Source of the DNA: Flavobacteriales bacterium 33_180_T64
GTDB lineage: Bacteria; Bacteroidota; Bacteroidia; Flavobacteriales; Flavobacteriaceae
Assembly: GCA_002162685.1 (NCBI GenBank)
Contig: MAAQ01000017.1
Span: forward strand, 115,801 to 179,800
Reading direction: 5' to 3'
Length of the DNA: 64,000 nt
Positions 27,601-36,882 of this stretch are shown here, piece after piece (within the stretch, counting starts at the first letter, position 1; every line of letters starts with the position of its first letter). The translations under genes and the position numbers were made by a program. Below the pieces are notes generated by a model that saw only the letters and a list, made by a program, of their open reading frames with translations, was not told where the DNA came from and made no database searches.

Positions 27601-30600
27601 GTTCTGGATCCATAGGTAAAACAATAACAGGGCTCGATATAATACAGCCATAAGCATCCAAAACATGAACATAATAATTTCCAGCATCTGTATTAAAGGT
27701 ACTTGCCGATGCCCAAGATGGATCTGTTGAAAGTGGAGCAGTAGCCGTTGTAGTGATTTGATATAAATATGGAGCAGTACCATTTTGACCTATGGCACTT
27801 ATAACCCCAGAATTTGCATTACAATTTGCATTTTGATCTACAGAAACTGCTAAGTTTAAAAGAATAGCAGATTCAGTAATATTAAAAGGTCCTGTAACTA
27901 TACCACAACCAGAATTTGGACCAGATGTTTCTGTAATTGAAACAAAATAATTTCCAAAAGGTAGTGGCCCTAAGTCTGTTACTGTAAGTGAACCTCCAGA
28001 AGGAACACTTCCTGAACCACTTATACCAGTTGAAGTTAATGCTAATGAATCAAATATTTCGTAATCTATAATTGTAGCTGTTCCATAACTACTATTGATC
28101 GTAAATGAAACATTGCCATCAGCACTACCCGTACATGTAATGTTATTTGAACTTACAGCACTTAATGTTAAGGTTGAATTTGTTGGAATTGGTGTTGTAG
28201 CAGGTTCGTAATAACTACAATTTGTAGACGAATCATAGACTATAAATGTATACGTTACGCCTGATGTTAAACCCGTAAAAGTAGCAGATTGACTTCCAGG
28301 AGAATCTTCAGGTAACCATGATCCTGGTGGGTTAGGGTATACTGATATTGGGCCTTGATAAATACTAAAAAAGAAAGGCCCCGAACTACTTAATGAAGAA
28401 CCAATACTTACTAAAGCTTCGCCACCAGTGAGACAGTCTATTGTGGATGTAATAACGATATCAAGATCTGTTGGTGGAGAAGCCACTAAAACATCTTGAA
28501 CTAATATGGAGCAGCCATTGGCATCTACCACATTAATTTGATACAATCCAAAGTCTACCACATCAAAACTTACAGATGTAGATCCTGTGGCATTAAGTTC
28601 AGAATTTGAATACCCATTTGTACCCGTTACAAAATAATTATATGGAGCAGTACCACCTGTAACCGAGTTTATTATTACTGAGCCTTGAGAAATTCCACCG
28701 GCAGAACATGTAATATCAACAGTGTTATAATTTACTAGTATTGGATTTGGTTCATTGATAGTTATGATTTCAGTAGCTGTACAAGAATTAGCATCAGTTA
28801 AAGTAATAGTATATGTCCCAGTTGGTAATCCTGAAGTTTGTGATCCGTAATTTATTCCTGTAGTATCATTATTTACATTGATTACAAAAGGCGGAGTACC
28901 TACTGTAGTATCTATAGTAATATCAATAGCAGCGTTTGAGTCTCCATGACATAATATGTCTTGTGTTTGAGCAACTAAACTCAAGGCTGGTAAAGAAATG
29001 GGGTTTACGGTTATGATACTTGATTCTGCAATACATCCATTTGCATCTGTAATTTGAAATTGATATGTTCCAGCATTAGATGTTGAATAGATAAATGATA
29101 ACCCTGTTGCTCCTAATGATGAATAGGCACCTGCATTTATTGATACCGCATAAGTAAATGGTGCTGTACCTGTAATAGTTCCAGTAACTATTGCATCTGG
29201 AGTTACTGTACAATCTAAATCTTCGGTTAATACAACATTAACTGTTGGTGATAGTATGGGATCGATTGTATAAGATTCATTATAAATACAATTATTAGAA
29301 TCTCTTACTTGAAATGTATATGTACCAGGCTCTAACCCTGAAAATAGTGTTGATGTTTGATATGGTGTAACATTAGCAGCTGGTGCAATAATTTGATATT
29401 CTAAAACTCCTGTGCCACCAGTTGTTCCTGTAATAGTAACAGTGGTTGTATTTGTAGGACAGGTTATTGGTGTATTATCAAATGTTAAATCTGTTGGCGG
29501 ATTTAAAGGATCGATAATAATTTCATTAGCAATAAACGTACAGGAATTGTCATCACTTATTGTTACGGTATATGTTCCATTGGTTAAACCCGTAAATGTA
29601 TTACTTGATTGAAATGTAATACCATCTAAACTATATGTATAAGGAGGATCACCTCCAGTAACTCCAGTAACAGTAATAGTTCCAGTGGTTGAACAAGTAT
29701 ATGCTGCTGTTAATTCTGCAGTTCCAGAAATAGCATTATTTGCTGTTATTGTTATCGTTTGTGGATCTGAAGTACATACTGAAGTACCAGCAGTATATTG
29801 AACGACAACATCATAATCGTCTTCTGGAAGTCCTGTAAAAATGTTTGAATTAAAAAAGGTTAATCCTCCATCGATACTATACATTAGCGTATTTCCGTTA
29901 GTTGAAGTAACATTTATGGTTATTGTCCCTGTATCTCCTGAACTTGCACAGGTGATATTAGTTGAAGTAACATTAAATTCTGGACCAGGTATAGTATCAA
30001 TGGTTATTGATGTATTAGCACTGCAGTTATTAGAGTCTATAACCGTAATATCATAAATTCCAGCTGTTGTAACTACTATTTCTGGTACCGTTTGAAAATC
30101 TGTTGTACTATTTATAAAATAAAAGTAAGGCGGTGTTCCACCTACAGGGTATATAGTGATTTCACCATCTGTACAAGTTAGAGGAATAGTAATTGCTGCG
30201 GTAACTGTTAGTAATGGAGGCTCAATAATAGTAACATCTTCAGAATAGATACAACCATTTTCAGTTTCTACTGTAGCTGTATAAGTTCCTGGGTTTAAAT
30301 TAGCAAATGTATAGGTGTTTTCTAAAATTGGTCCAACACTATTAACCAAGGTTGCACCTTCAAATAATGAAAATGAATATTGTGGATCAACATCATTTGC
30401 TGCTAATTGGATACTGCCTTTATCACCATAACAAAGCGGTTGAGTTATAGTTGTTGAAACAGTAAAATCTCGTTCTCTAATTTGAACATCTGGAACAGTA
30501 AACACGCATGGATTTGTAGGCACACCAATTTGTCTTATGTAGACAGTATAGATGCCAGGCGTGTTAATTGAGAACACATTACTCGGTTGAAAAGTTACAT

Positions 30601-32824
30601 TATCTAAACTATATTCATAACCCGAAGGCACATCATTTACTGTAATACTTCCTGGTGTCGTACAAATAATATCTGTAGCAATTACTGTTGGATTTAATAA
30701 ATTCTGATAGACATTAAAATAGAACTGAACAAAACAACCACCAGAATAATTTATAGTTAATCTAAACTGACCAGAAGTATCTGCTAAAAAATCTGGACCA
30801 GTTTCTACTTGGTTCCATATACATGAATTATCTTCATTTGCACAATCAGGGTCTATCACTGCTGGACAACTAGATTCGTCTAATTGTTCCCATATTATTG
30901 ATGAAGCTCCAGAAATATTTGTTTGAATGTTTCTAGAATCATTAGCGCCACATAAAAATATATTCGGTAATAATTTGCCATCATTAGGACAGGTAACAAC
31001 TTCATCTGCATAAGGAATTACTGGGTTTTCTATATTGCCTCCAAAAAGTTCTACAACAAATTCCTGTACAATAGATTGACAAGGTGCAATTGCTGTATTA
31101 AACGAATAATAAGTTCCTATCGCTGTAACAGTTATTGTTTGAGATGTCCCTATCACTGGAGTTCCAGTAGCACTTGTAGACCAAGAGTATGTATCATATC
31201 CATTTGCGGCAGTTAAATCAACACTATTACCACATAATATAATGTCTTCAGAAAACACACAATCAAGATCAGCTAAAAAGTTGGTAGCTTGAGGTGATAG
31301 TAAACATCCAGTATTGCTATTTAAACTTGGATCATCGGTAATTTGAAATGTCGGATTGAAAAATCCGTTATATGTAGCAAATGCTTGATTATTAATTATA
31401 TTAGAACAAGCATCGGCCAATTGATTACAAGTATCAACGACTTGTACTTCTATGCGAATCTCATATACAGGATCATTTTCTTCAACCAAATAATCTTCTA
31501 TAGCAAAGATAATCTCTCTTGTTGTAGGATTATAACTAACAACAGTGACGCCAGGAGGCAAAACTAAATCTGTTGGGTAATTGAAAATAATATTTATAGG
31601 AAGAATATCCCTAATTTGAAAATTAGTAGCATTATCATTTCCAGTATTTTGAAATCCAATGACATAATTTAATGAAGACCCAAGACCAACTGTTTGACCA
31701 CCAATATCATTTCCAGCGTCGTCTTCAACAATTTTAGTGAGAACTATATTAGGTTCAATTATTTCTACTGCGAAAGCAAAAAAGTAAGGAAAGTATGTAT
31801 CTCCACTTGTTTCTAAACGAATCATAGCAGACGTAGCATCATTAGCAATAACTGAATTAGCTGGATTTGGAATTGCAATTACACCAGTATCAAAACCTAA
31901 AGTATTTGTACTATTAGGTACTCTGTTATTAACAGGCAAAGCACTTAATTGGGTTACAGAACTATTAAAAAAGTTACTTACAGGTCGATCTGCTGTAGAT
32001 AAACTCACACCATTAAGTCTTAAACGATCTCCTAAAATTGGACTATCACCTTCTAAAGTAGCAAAAGCAAAATTTGCTCTTACTGGAGCTGGAGCTGGAA
32101 TCGTTCTAAACCCATCAACTGGAATGTCTAAGGCTGTATTATTCCCTGGTACACTAATCGCGCTAAAACCATCAAAACTAGTAATTGATTTTCCGGGTAG
32201 TGTTGGATCTTCATAAACCACAAAAAGGGACCATCCAGCCGATTGGCCTGTCCCATTATATGGGCTAAATGTTGAGGTTTCTCCTAATCCGGAAGATACA
32301 TTTGCTACTGTGTATGTTCCTAGGTCAGTACCTAAAGCTGTTACTATGGATGTTACATCAGCAAAACAGGCATATGAAAAACTATCTCCACCATCTACAG
32401 AAGTACCGTTGGCCTCGTAAATAATTGTCCCTTGAATATCATTGTATCCTCCAATAGGCCCTTTAAATTTCACATTAGTTATTGGTTCGTCTCCTGGATT
32501 TACTGCGCCCCAATATAGACCAGCATATATAATTCTATAACAATTTGGGTTTGGTATATCTAAATCTGAACTAGAAGAACTAAATGTTGAAGCATCACCA
32601 TCAATATCAATATATTGCATATCAACATTATGATTATAAATAGAATTGTCATTAAAGGCATTATTATCTGGTCCAAGAATATTATTTCCGATAAGGATAA
32701 TATCACCTTTCAAATCCTGATCAAACCTAGGTGTAAAAGGTTCATAATTTTGAGCATAGGATTGAAGACCTAAAAATAATAATGAAACAATGATTACTAT
32801 TCTAGAAAAAGTAGGTTTTTTCAT
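24608..32824 (-). CDS. SprB-like giant repeat adhesin with T9SS type B sorting domain
   Basis: 2738 residues, secreted and expected on the cell surface. Signal peptide ~1-24 (LFLGLQSYAQ). Residues ~25-360 form a non-repetitive beta-rich domain; a DUF11-like segment (~365-490, LVKIVEDDAGND-like start) follows; then about 22 SprB-type repeats of ~80-90 residues to ~2650, each with a Cys near the start (e.g. TCFGDNSGS), a central GGTPPY-like turn and an end like GTYTVTVxDxxGC. The last ~85 residues are the CHU_C/gliding-motility-associated type B sorting domain (NYFSPNGDGVTDTW … YDWYVVKP-like end). Homologues act as motility adhesins moved along the surface in gliding, or as other large surface adhesins. 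A dedicated SprF-like gene follows. Confidence 0.92.
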   Translation of the reverse strand: MKKPTFSRIVIIVSLLFLGLQSYAQNYEPFTPRFDQDLKGDIILIGNNILGPDNNAFNDNSIYNHNVDMQYIDIDGDASTFSSSSSDLDIPNPNCYRIIYAGLYWGAVNPGDEPITNVKFKGPIGGYNDIQGTIIYEANGTSVDGGDSFSYACFADVTSIVTALGTDLGTYTVANVSSGLGETSTFSPYNGTGQSAGWSLFVVYEDPTLPGKSITSFDGFSAISVPGNNTALDIPVDGFRTIPAPAPVRANFAFATLEGDSPILGDRLRLNGVSLSTADRPVSNFFNSSVTQLSALPVNNRVPNSTNTLGFDTGVIAIPNPANSVIANDATSAMIRLETSGDTYFPYFFAFAVEIIEPNIVLTKIVEDDAGNDIGGQTVGLGSSLNYVIGFQNTGNDNATNFQIRDILPINIIFNYPTDLVLPPGVTVVSYNPTTREIIFAIEDYLVEENDPVYEIRIEVQVVDTCNQLADACSNIINNQAFATYNGFFNPTFQITDDPSLNSNTGCLLSPQATNFLADLDCVFSEDIILCGNSVDLTAANGYDTYSWSTSATGTPVIGTSQTITVTAIGTYYSFNTAIAPCQSIVQEFVVELFGGNIENPVIPYADEVVTCPNDGKLLPNIFLCGANDSRNIQTNISGASSIIWEQLDESSCPAVIDPDCANEDNSCIWNQVETGPDFLADTSGQFRLTINYSGGCFVQFYFNVYQNLLNPTVIATDIICTTPGSITVNDVPSGYEYSLDNVTFQPSNVFSINTPGIYTVYIRQIGVPTNPCVFTVPDVQIRERDFTVSTTITQPLCYGDKGSIQLAANDVDPQYSFSLFEGATLVNSVGPILENTYTFANLNPGTYTATVETENGCIYSEDVTIIEPPLLTVTAAITIPLTCTDGEITIYPVGGTPPYFYFINSTTDFQTVPEIVVTTAGIYDITVIDSNNCSANTSITIDTIPGPEFNVTSTNITCASSGDTGTITINVTSTNGNTLMYSIDGGLTFFNSNIFTGLPEDDYDVVVQYTAGTSVCTSDPQTITITANNAISGTAELTAAYTCSTTGTITVTGVTGGDPPYTYSLDGITFQSSNTFTGLTNGTYTVTISDDNSCTFIANEIIIDPLNPPTDLTFDNTPITCPTNTTTVTITGTTGGTGVLEYQIIAPAANVTPYQTSTLFSGLEPGTYTFQVRDSNNCIYNESYTIDPILSPTVNVVLTEDLDCTVTPDAIVTGTITGTAPFTYAVSINAGAYSSLGATGLSFIYSTSNAGTYQFQITDANGCIAESSIITVNPISLPALSLVAQTQDILCHGDSNAAIDITIDTTVGTPPFVINVNNDTTGINYGSQTSGLPTGTYTITLTDANSCTATEIITINEPNPILVNYNTVDITCSAGGISQGSVIINSVTGGTAPYNYFVTGTNGYSNSELNATGSTSVSFDVVDFGLYQINVVDANGCSILVQDVLVASPPTDLDIVITSTIDCLTGGEALVSIGSSLSSSGPFFFSIYQGPISVYPNPPGSWLPEDSPGSQSATFTGLTSGVTYTFIVYDSSTNCSYYEPATTPIPTNSTLTLSAVSSNNITCTGSADGNVSFTINSSYGTATIIDYEIFDSLALTSTGISGSGSVPSGGSLTVTDLGPLPFGNYFVSITETSGPNSGCGIVTGPFNITESAILLNLAVSVDQNANCNANSGVISAIGQNGTAPYLYQITTTATAPLSTDPSWASASTFNTDAGNYYVHVLDAYGCIISSPVIVLPMDPEPIISAVVNTLCTVTEGNFEIDVTLDTTGIAPYSFSIDGGAFQLQNAPFTISNLFSGIHTIEIQDINGCGNLVSVDIPAPIELMLDISAVPTCNNDDGEITVTANQGSGSYTYSISPNPASINLSGNIFSGVPSGIYTITVTDAVTSCTEELTISLPSAIPPTFTTTSTAVTCFGDNSGSFEINVSGYSGAYNYEVFNSSGTSVTGIVNANTSTNPITVTGQSAGSFTVVLTETESPFCSATSTVIISSPTEALTLIATETSNVTCNNSLGTITAIATGGWGDYEYELSGAATVAFSSNGAFTNLSAGNYTVTARDAEGCMDSVNIILAEPTPINALFTPNTLVLSCFGDQDASITISNVTGGQGTDYLYTLHTILPTPSTSGPQTSNIFDNLGAGTYTIEIMDSYECSTTSLDIIINEPTPIQASLVASTTQTCLIASTLTLSATGGTGSYEYSNDNTFTTILGSFNSSTLFSVPDGTYQYYIRDENGCVANVSNEITIDPLPELTINLQSVNPTINCAGDNTGSIVATALGGLGNYVYVLQDTLGDEIPATQNSPGVFTELTAGTYVVSVVSDDCITVSSPITITEPTAPLDANFNVSNITCSGNNDGILEIIASGGTGIIKYAISPQLNQFFETNVFENLAPGTYDVIVQDVLGCYITFNFTISDPVQVILSIVPNSLFEETCEGEANGEFSIDISGGSLPYSVSLDNYNGPYTTGTSGQTVFDFIGLNGGDHLVYVRDAQGCESQWNITFPESVSINPVVDIEYACVNNTLSNTVTVIVDDSITDLSQLDYSLDGGPYQLSNVFTDVIPGIDHYIDVRHTNGCIQTTDFFDIDSFEPLSLLLNEGEEPGEIIAIVTGGTGGYQFTLNDEDYGDTNIFIVTAEGTYTIVVTDSSGCQAIAMIEIQILGPCIPNYFSPNGDGVTDTWAPGCDDDYPDLTFDIFDRYGRKVATYRVGEYWDGRYNGTELPTGDYWYVVKPNSELLNKEYVGHFTLYR

Positions 32825-32840
32825 GATACTTGTTTTTTAA

Positions 32841-32881
32841 ATTCCATTTTCTTCAAGGGCAATGTTGAAAAAGGAATGGCC
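32841..32881 (-). other. Imperfect inverted repeat in the adhesin leader
   Basis: CCATT … TTCAA and TTGAA … AATGG (32844-32879) pair around an eight-base loop with internal mismatches, between the 785-residue PorP/SprF gene and the giant adhesin. There is no T-run, so it looks more like an RNA processing or stabilising hairpin than a terminator. Confidence 0.3.
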
Positions 32882-32893
32882 TAATTACTTATT

Positions 32894-35251
32894 TTAATTC
32901 TCTATTTTAACGAGGGACATTTTTACATTATATGGTTTGTTTCCTTTTAATTTTAAACCTTCATTAGCAGCTTCAATACTATCAAACTTATCATAGTAAA
33001 TATAATATTTACTCGTATTGACATCATAGAAGAAGTCTATATCAGTACGCCCTGATGCCACAATTTTTTCAACAAAATTATTTCTGTCGTCGACATCACT
33101 ATGTACCGCAATTATTAAATAATATCCATTCTCTATATTTTCAACATTTTTCAAGATTTGGATATTACTGCTTTGTTCTTCCCCAAAATCATAATCTTTA
33201 GATTCTAGTGGTTCATTACGTATTGCTGTTGTTTGTTTTATGTTTTTTAGTGTTGCTCTATCTTGTAAATACCGTTCGTCTTCATTGTCAAATGCTGCAC
33301 GTTTAATTCTTCGTCTTCGTTCAAATTCTGTAGCTATTCTAATCGCTTCCAAGCGTATTTCTAATGTCACTCTAGCATCTGTAGCTTTTAATTGTTCTGA
33401 ATTTAATTCTTTTAAGGCTTTTTGATAATACAGATAAACGTCATCGTTTGTAATCGTATCTGCTTCGAATTTATCATCATATAGAACCTTCAACTGTTCT
33501 ATTTTTTCATTCCGTGTTTTAATAACATCATCTAAATCAGACTTGATGACTTCTAATGCATTATTTTCTGCTGTAATACTTTTAAAAGGCTTGGGCCCAA
33601 CTGTAATACCTTGCTCGCTTAAATCATTCTCTTCTTTTAAATCTTTAAGATCCTTGTCTTTTATTTCAACTATTTCATCGAATTTTTTTAATAATTCGTT
33701 TTGTGTTGTTTTTGATTCATTTGTTTGTTGAGTTAAAGCATACATAGATTTACCAAGTTCATCCTTAGGATTTGAAATTAGATCCTCTTTAGCTTTCTGT
33801 TCTGCCAATAGTTTTGCTTGTGCTTCAGCGTCCTCTATAGCTTTCTGTTCTGCTAATAGTTTTGCTTGTGCTTCAGCGTCCTCTTTAGCTTTCTGTTCTG
33901 CCAATAGTTTTGCTTGTGCTTCAGCGTCCTCTTTAGCTTTCTGTTCTGCTAATAGTTTTGCTTGTGCTTCAGCATCCTCTATAGCTTTCTGTTCTGCTAA
34001 TAGTTTTGCTTGTGCTTCAGCATCCTCTATAGCTTTCTGTTCTGCTAATAGTTTTGCTTGTGCTTCAGCGTCCTCTATAGTTTTCTGCTCTGCTAATAGT
34101 TTTGCTTGTGCTTCAGCGTCCTCTTTAGCTTTTTGTTCTGCCAATAGTTTTGCTTGTGCTTCAGCATCCTCTTTAGCTTTTTGTTCTGTTAATAGTATTG
34201 CTTGTGCTTGGGCTTTTCTTTCTGCAGATAGTTTGCGATTAGCTTCAGCTGTTGCTTTTGATATTTTTGATGTAGGGCGCTTTTTTTTATTGCCTGAGAT
34301 TAAACCACTAACTTCATCGCTACGACTATAGTCATAGTTTTCTCTATTTTTAAATCTGTATGCAAGTGTAATATCATGAGAGGAACCAAAGTTGGTTAAA
34401 TCTCCTAATGCTTTCTCAAAATTATACTCAATAGCAATTTGAGGTGAAATGTTAATACCAATGCCACCAGAAATGCCATAAAGTGTGTTATAACCAGCTT
34501 GTGCCCAAATGCCTTTAGGAATTGTAAGCATTGCTATTGCAGAGATTATTGTTTCATCTTTTTTAAATTCAGATTTTAATAGACCCGAAAATTTACTTTC
34601 ATCAAAAAAACCTCTTGTATTCATATATCCTGTGTACATTAAATGTGCTTGGATACTTTGTTCAGGGTTATCTTCAATAAGTGCTGATGATTCAAAGTTA
34701 TAGCTCACCAAATTATGTATTGATACCCCAAAATCTAAAAATACTGTGCCATAGTTTATTCCTGGATTGATAGTAAGTAATAAGTTTTCGGAAACATTTT
34801 GTAAAGAAGGATCATCAAAATTTGTGATGATATTAGCTGTATTTATTCCACTTTTATAAGCACCAATATTAAGACCAAAAGTTAAATTACTATCTCTTGT
34901 CATTCTGGCGTTGTAAGCAAAATTTAAAAGACCTCCAAAAGTAGTTAAAACACCATAGTTTTGTTGAAACACTCCTAATCCAGCACCTATATTTTCACCA
35001 AATCGTCCTGAATAACTTACTAAATAGGTGAGAGGTGCATCTTCAAATTGTACCCATTCTCTTTTGTTAAAAAGGCTAATATATTTTGTTTGTTCTCGAA
35101 CAAAACTAAACGTTGGGTTAATTGTATAACGATTAAAGGTTAGAGAATTTCTAACAGGTAGGCTAAGCGAGATCACTCCATCATCTTCTTGAGAATAGAA
35201 CACCTGTATAGAACAGATACATAATACTAAAGTCAAAAGATGTATTTTCAT
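32894..35251 (-). CDS. PorP/SprF-family protein with 16-residue repeats and SPOR-like end
   Basis: 785 residues: signal peptide (~1-21, IQVFYSQ), PorP/SprF barrel (~25-300, ending HDITLAYRFKNR), basic linker, eight tandem copies of a 16-residue unit of type A(K/I)EDAEAQAKLLAEQK (charged helical/coiled-coil), a further helical region (~500-690), and a C-terminal ~80-residue SPOR-like domain (GYYLIIAVHSDVDDRNN … YYIYYDKFDS). SPOR domains bind peptidoglycan denuded of stem peptides, so the design suggests an outer-membrane barrel with a periplasmic tether to the wall. It starts one base after the stop of the Ig-like T9SS cargo gene, its probable client. Confidence 0.85.
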   Translation of the reverse strand: MKIHLLTLVLCICSIQVFYSQEDDGVISLSLPVRNSLTFNRYTINPTFSFVREQTKYISLFNKREWVQFEDAPLTYLVSYSGRFGENIGAGLGVFQQNYGVLTTFGGLLNFAYNARMTRDSNLTFGLNIGAYKSGINTANIITNFDDPSLQNVSENLLLTINPGINYGTVFLDFGVSIHNLVSYNFESSALIEDNPEQSIQAHLMYTGYMNTRGFFDESKFSGLLKSEFKKDETIISAIAMLTIPKGIWAQAGYNTLYGISGGIGINISPQIAIEYNFEKALGDLTNFGSSHDITLAYRFKNRENYDYSRSDEVSGLISGNKKKRPTSKISKATAEANRKLSAERKAQAQAILLTEQKAKEDAEAQAKLLAEQKAKEDAEAQAKLLAEQKTIEDAEAQAKLLAEQKAIEDAEAQAKLLAEQKAIEDAEAQAKLLAEQKAKEDAEAQAKLLAEQKAKEDAEAQAKLLAEQKAIEDAEAQAKLLAEQKAKEDLISNPKDELGKSMYALTQQTNESKTTQNELLKKFDEIVEIKDKDLKDLKEENDLSEQGITVGPKPFKSITAENNALEVIKSDLDDVIKTRNEKIEQLKVLYDDKFEADTITNDDVYLYYQKALKELNSEQLKATDARVTLEIRLEAIRIATEFERRRRIKRAAFDNEDERYLQDRATLKNIKQTTAIRNEPLESKDYDFGEEQSSNIQILKNVENIENGYYLIIAVHSDVDDRNNFVEKIVASGRTDIDFFYDVNTSKYYIYYDKFDSIEAANEGLKLKGNKPYNVKMSLVKIEN
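33794..34177 (-). repeat. Eight tandem 48-bp coding repeats
   Basis: Eight nearly identical 48-bp units encode the 16-residue coiled-coil repeat of the PorP/SprF fusion, differing mainly at the AK/AI/TI positions. Degenerate copies flank the array. Since 48 is a multiple of three, copy-number change would alter length without breaking the frame. Confidence 0.9.
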
Positions 35252-35252
35252 A

Positions 35253-36716
35253 TTATTTCACGACTGTTATTGAACCCTTTTTAGGTTCGTTATCTATTGT
35301 TGTTATTACATAATAAAACACTTGATTGACGTTTGATAAACTCAAATCATTCTCTGGCCAATTATTTAAGTAATCATTGGTTTGTAATACTACTTTTCCT
35401 CGGTTGGTCATAATAAGAACCTTTGTATTTGTTCCACTTAAATACTGTGTAGGAATTACCCAAGTATCATTGATACCGTCTCCATTTGGGCTGATAACAT
35501 TAGGTATGTTTTCTACTTCAGGGAAAGGATCATAAGCTTCATTAATTTCAAACAAAAATTCTCTTGAACTAATACAGCCTGAAGTTTCACTAACTTTAAC
35601 TTTATAAATACCAAATTCTGTTGCTTCGAAATTATCTTCTGTGGCACCAGTAATGAGAACATCATCTAAATACCATTTAAATTCTGGGTTATTAGCTGTA
35701 GTTGTAATTATAACCGATAATGATTCACCATTTTCGATTGTATTAATTTCAGAAACATTAATAGAAGCATCAAACAGTTCACTTATAAGTTCTATTGAAC
35801 CCGAAGCTGAACAACTACCTAAATCGACTTGAACAGTATAAGTTCCAGATTCATTAGTTTGATACATTTGATTTGTTGCGTCTGGGATAACTAAACCATC
35901 TTTGAACCACTGGTAACTATTTCCGCCTAAAGTACTTAAAGTAGTAAAGTTTTCACCTGGGCAAAAAGGATTACCTAAACTTGAGGAAATACCAGCATTT
36001 GCTTCGCCAGTGATAACTTCATTAATAGTTACACGATTTGAAAATGAATTAGAAGTACAGGTACCATAATTGGTTTCAACAAAGTAAGTTCCCTCCTCAT
36101 CTACTAATAAGCTAGTTTCTTCAGAAATAAAAACGGCTGTAGTTGGCCCTGTTTCTTTGTACCAATTAAAAGTAAGCGAAGGATAGTTGAGAGGTGAGTC
36201 ATTTGACCCTGTGCCAGGATTATCAATTGTTAAGAGATAACTTCCTCCAGAACAATAAGAAGCTGTAGAGACTAAATTATTAATGGTAAATGGAGCATCT
36301 TGAATTTTATAATATGCAGCAAAAGCTATAGAGTTTGTACTGGTAGCTACAGGAGAACTACTCTTTATTCGTATTTTGTAGCTTTCTCCTGAAATAGTTA
36401 TAGGCAAAGAAAAGTTTAGAGTCGCTGGTGATGTCGTTATTGTTCCAGGATTTGATGTGAATACAGCTATTGGATTTGAAAAATCACCATCGGCATCAGA
36501 GATTTCAATGGTAAATTGATTTGAAATGTTTAATGCACTTTCTGGAGAAAAAACAAAGGTTGTACTATAGGTATTGAAAGAATCACTTGCACAAGCTTGA
36601 CTAAAGGCTAAGTTGGGTGTGCCAATAACTATTTGGGCATTTATTTTTTCTTGTAAAACAAGAATAAAAAAAGAAAGTCCTAAAAAAAGTTTATATGCAA
36701 TTTTAGTATTATACAT
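35253..36716 (-). CDS. Ig-like surface protein with T9SS type B sorting domain
   Basis: 487-residue secreted protein: signal peptide (~1-28, KINAQ), a beta-rich N-terminal domain (~30-140), then three or so PKD/Ig-like modules of the FNWYKE… / YQWFKDGLVI / FKWYLDDVLI type, and a C-terminal type B sorting domain (~400-487, NVISPNGDGINDTWVIP). It is the first gene of the minus-strand operon that continues into the PorP/SprF-SPOR gene (gap 1 bp), the giant adhesin and the second PorP/SprF. The pair cargo plus PorP/SprF thus occurs twice in one operon. No enzymatic motif is visible, so a structural or adhesive role is likely. Confidence 0.87.
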   Translation of the reverse strand: MYNTKIAYKLFLGLSFFILVLQEKINAQIVIGTPNLAFSQACASDSFNTYSTTFVFSPESALNISNQFTIEISDADGDFSNPIAVFTSNPGTITTSPATLNFSLPITISGESYKIRIKSSSPVATSTNSIAFAAYYKIQDAPFTINNLVSTASYCSGGSYLLTIDNPGTGSNDSPLNYPSLTFNWYKETGPTTAVFISEETSLLVDEEGTYFVETNYGTCTSNSFSNRVTINEVITGEANAGISSSLGNPFCPGENFTTLSTLGGNSYQWFKDGLVIPDATNQMYQTNESGTYTVQVDLGSCSASGSIELISELFDASINVSEINTIENGESLSVIITTTANNPEFKWYLDDVLITGATEDNFEATEFGIYKVKVSETSGCISSREFLFEINEAYDPFPEVENIPNVISPNGDGINDTWVIPTQYLSGTNTKVLIMTNRGKVVLQTNDYLNNWPENDLSLSNVNQVFYYVITTIDNEPKKGSITVVK

Positions 36717-36882
36717 TTAATTTGAGTTGTAATTATCTAATCTATAGGCTGTTATTATTTGATTTATGAGGGGTCATATTTTACTATAATTTAAAGGCAT
36801 CGATTATAATAAAAACAGACAATAATCTTATGCGGTTTTTGCTGTAAGGATCGTTTTAATTAAATTTTAAATTGTCTAATGT

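Noticed and set aside
24881..31567. Several 62-74-codon plus-strand frames inside the giant adhesin gene
   Set aside because: Shadows of a repetitive, low-complexity coding sequence; no start context or family.
33794..34177. Regular repeat that could be taken for a CRISPR array
   Set aside because: The 48-bp units are directly adjacent with no unique spacers, and they translate to a periodic coiled coil in a real protein.
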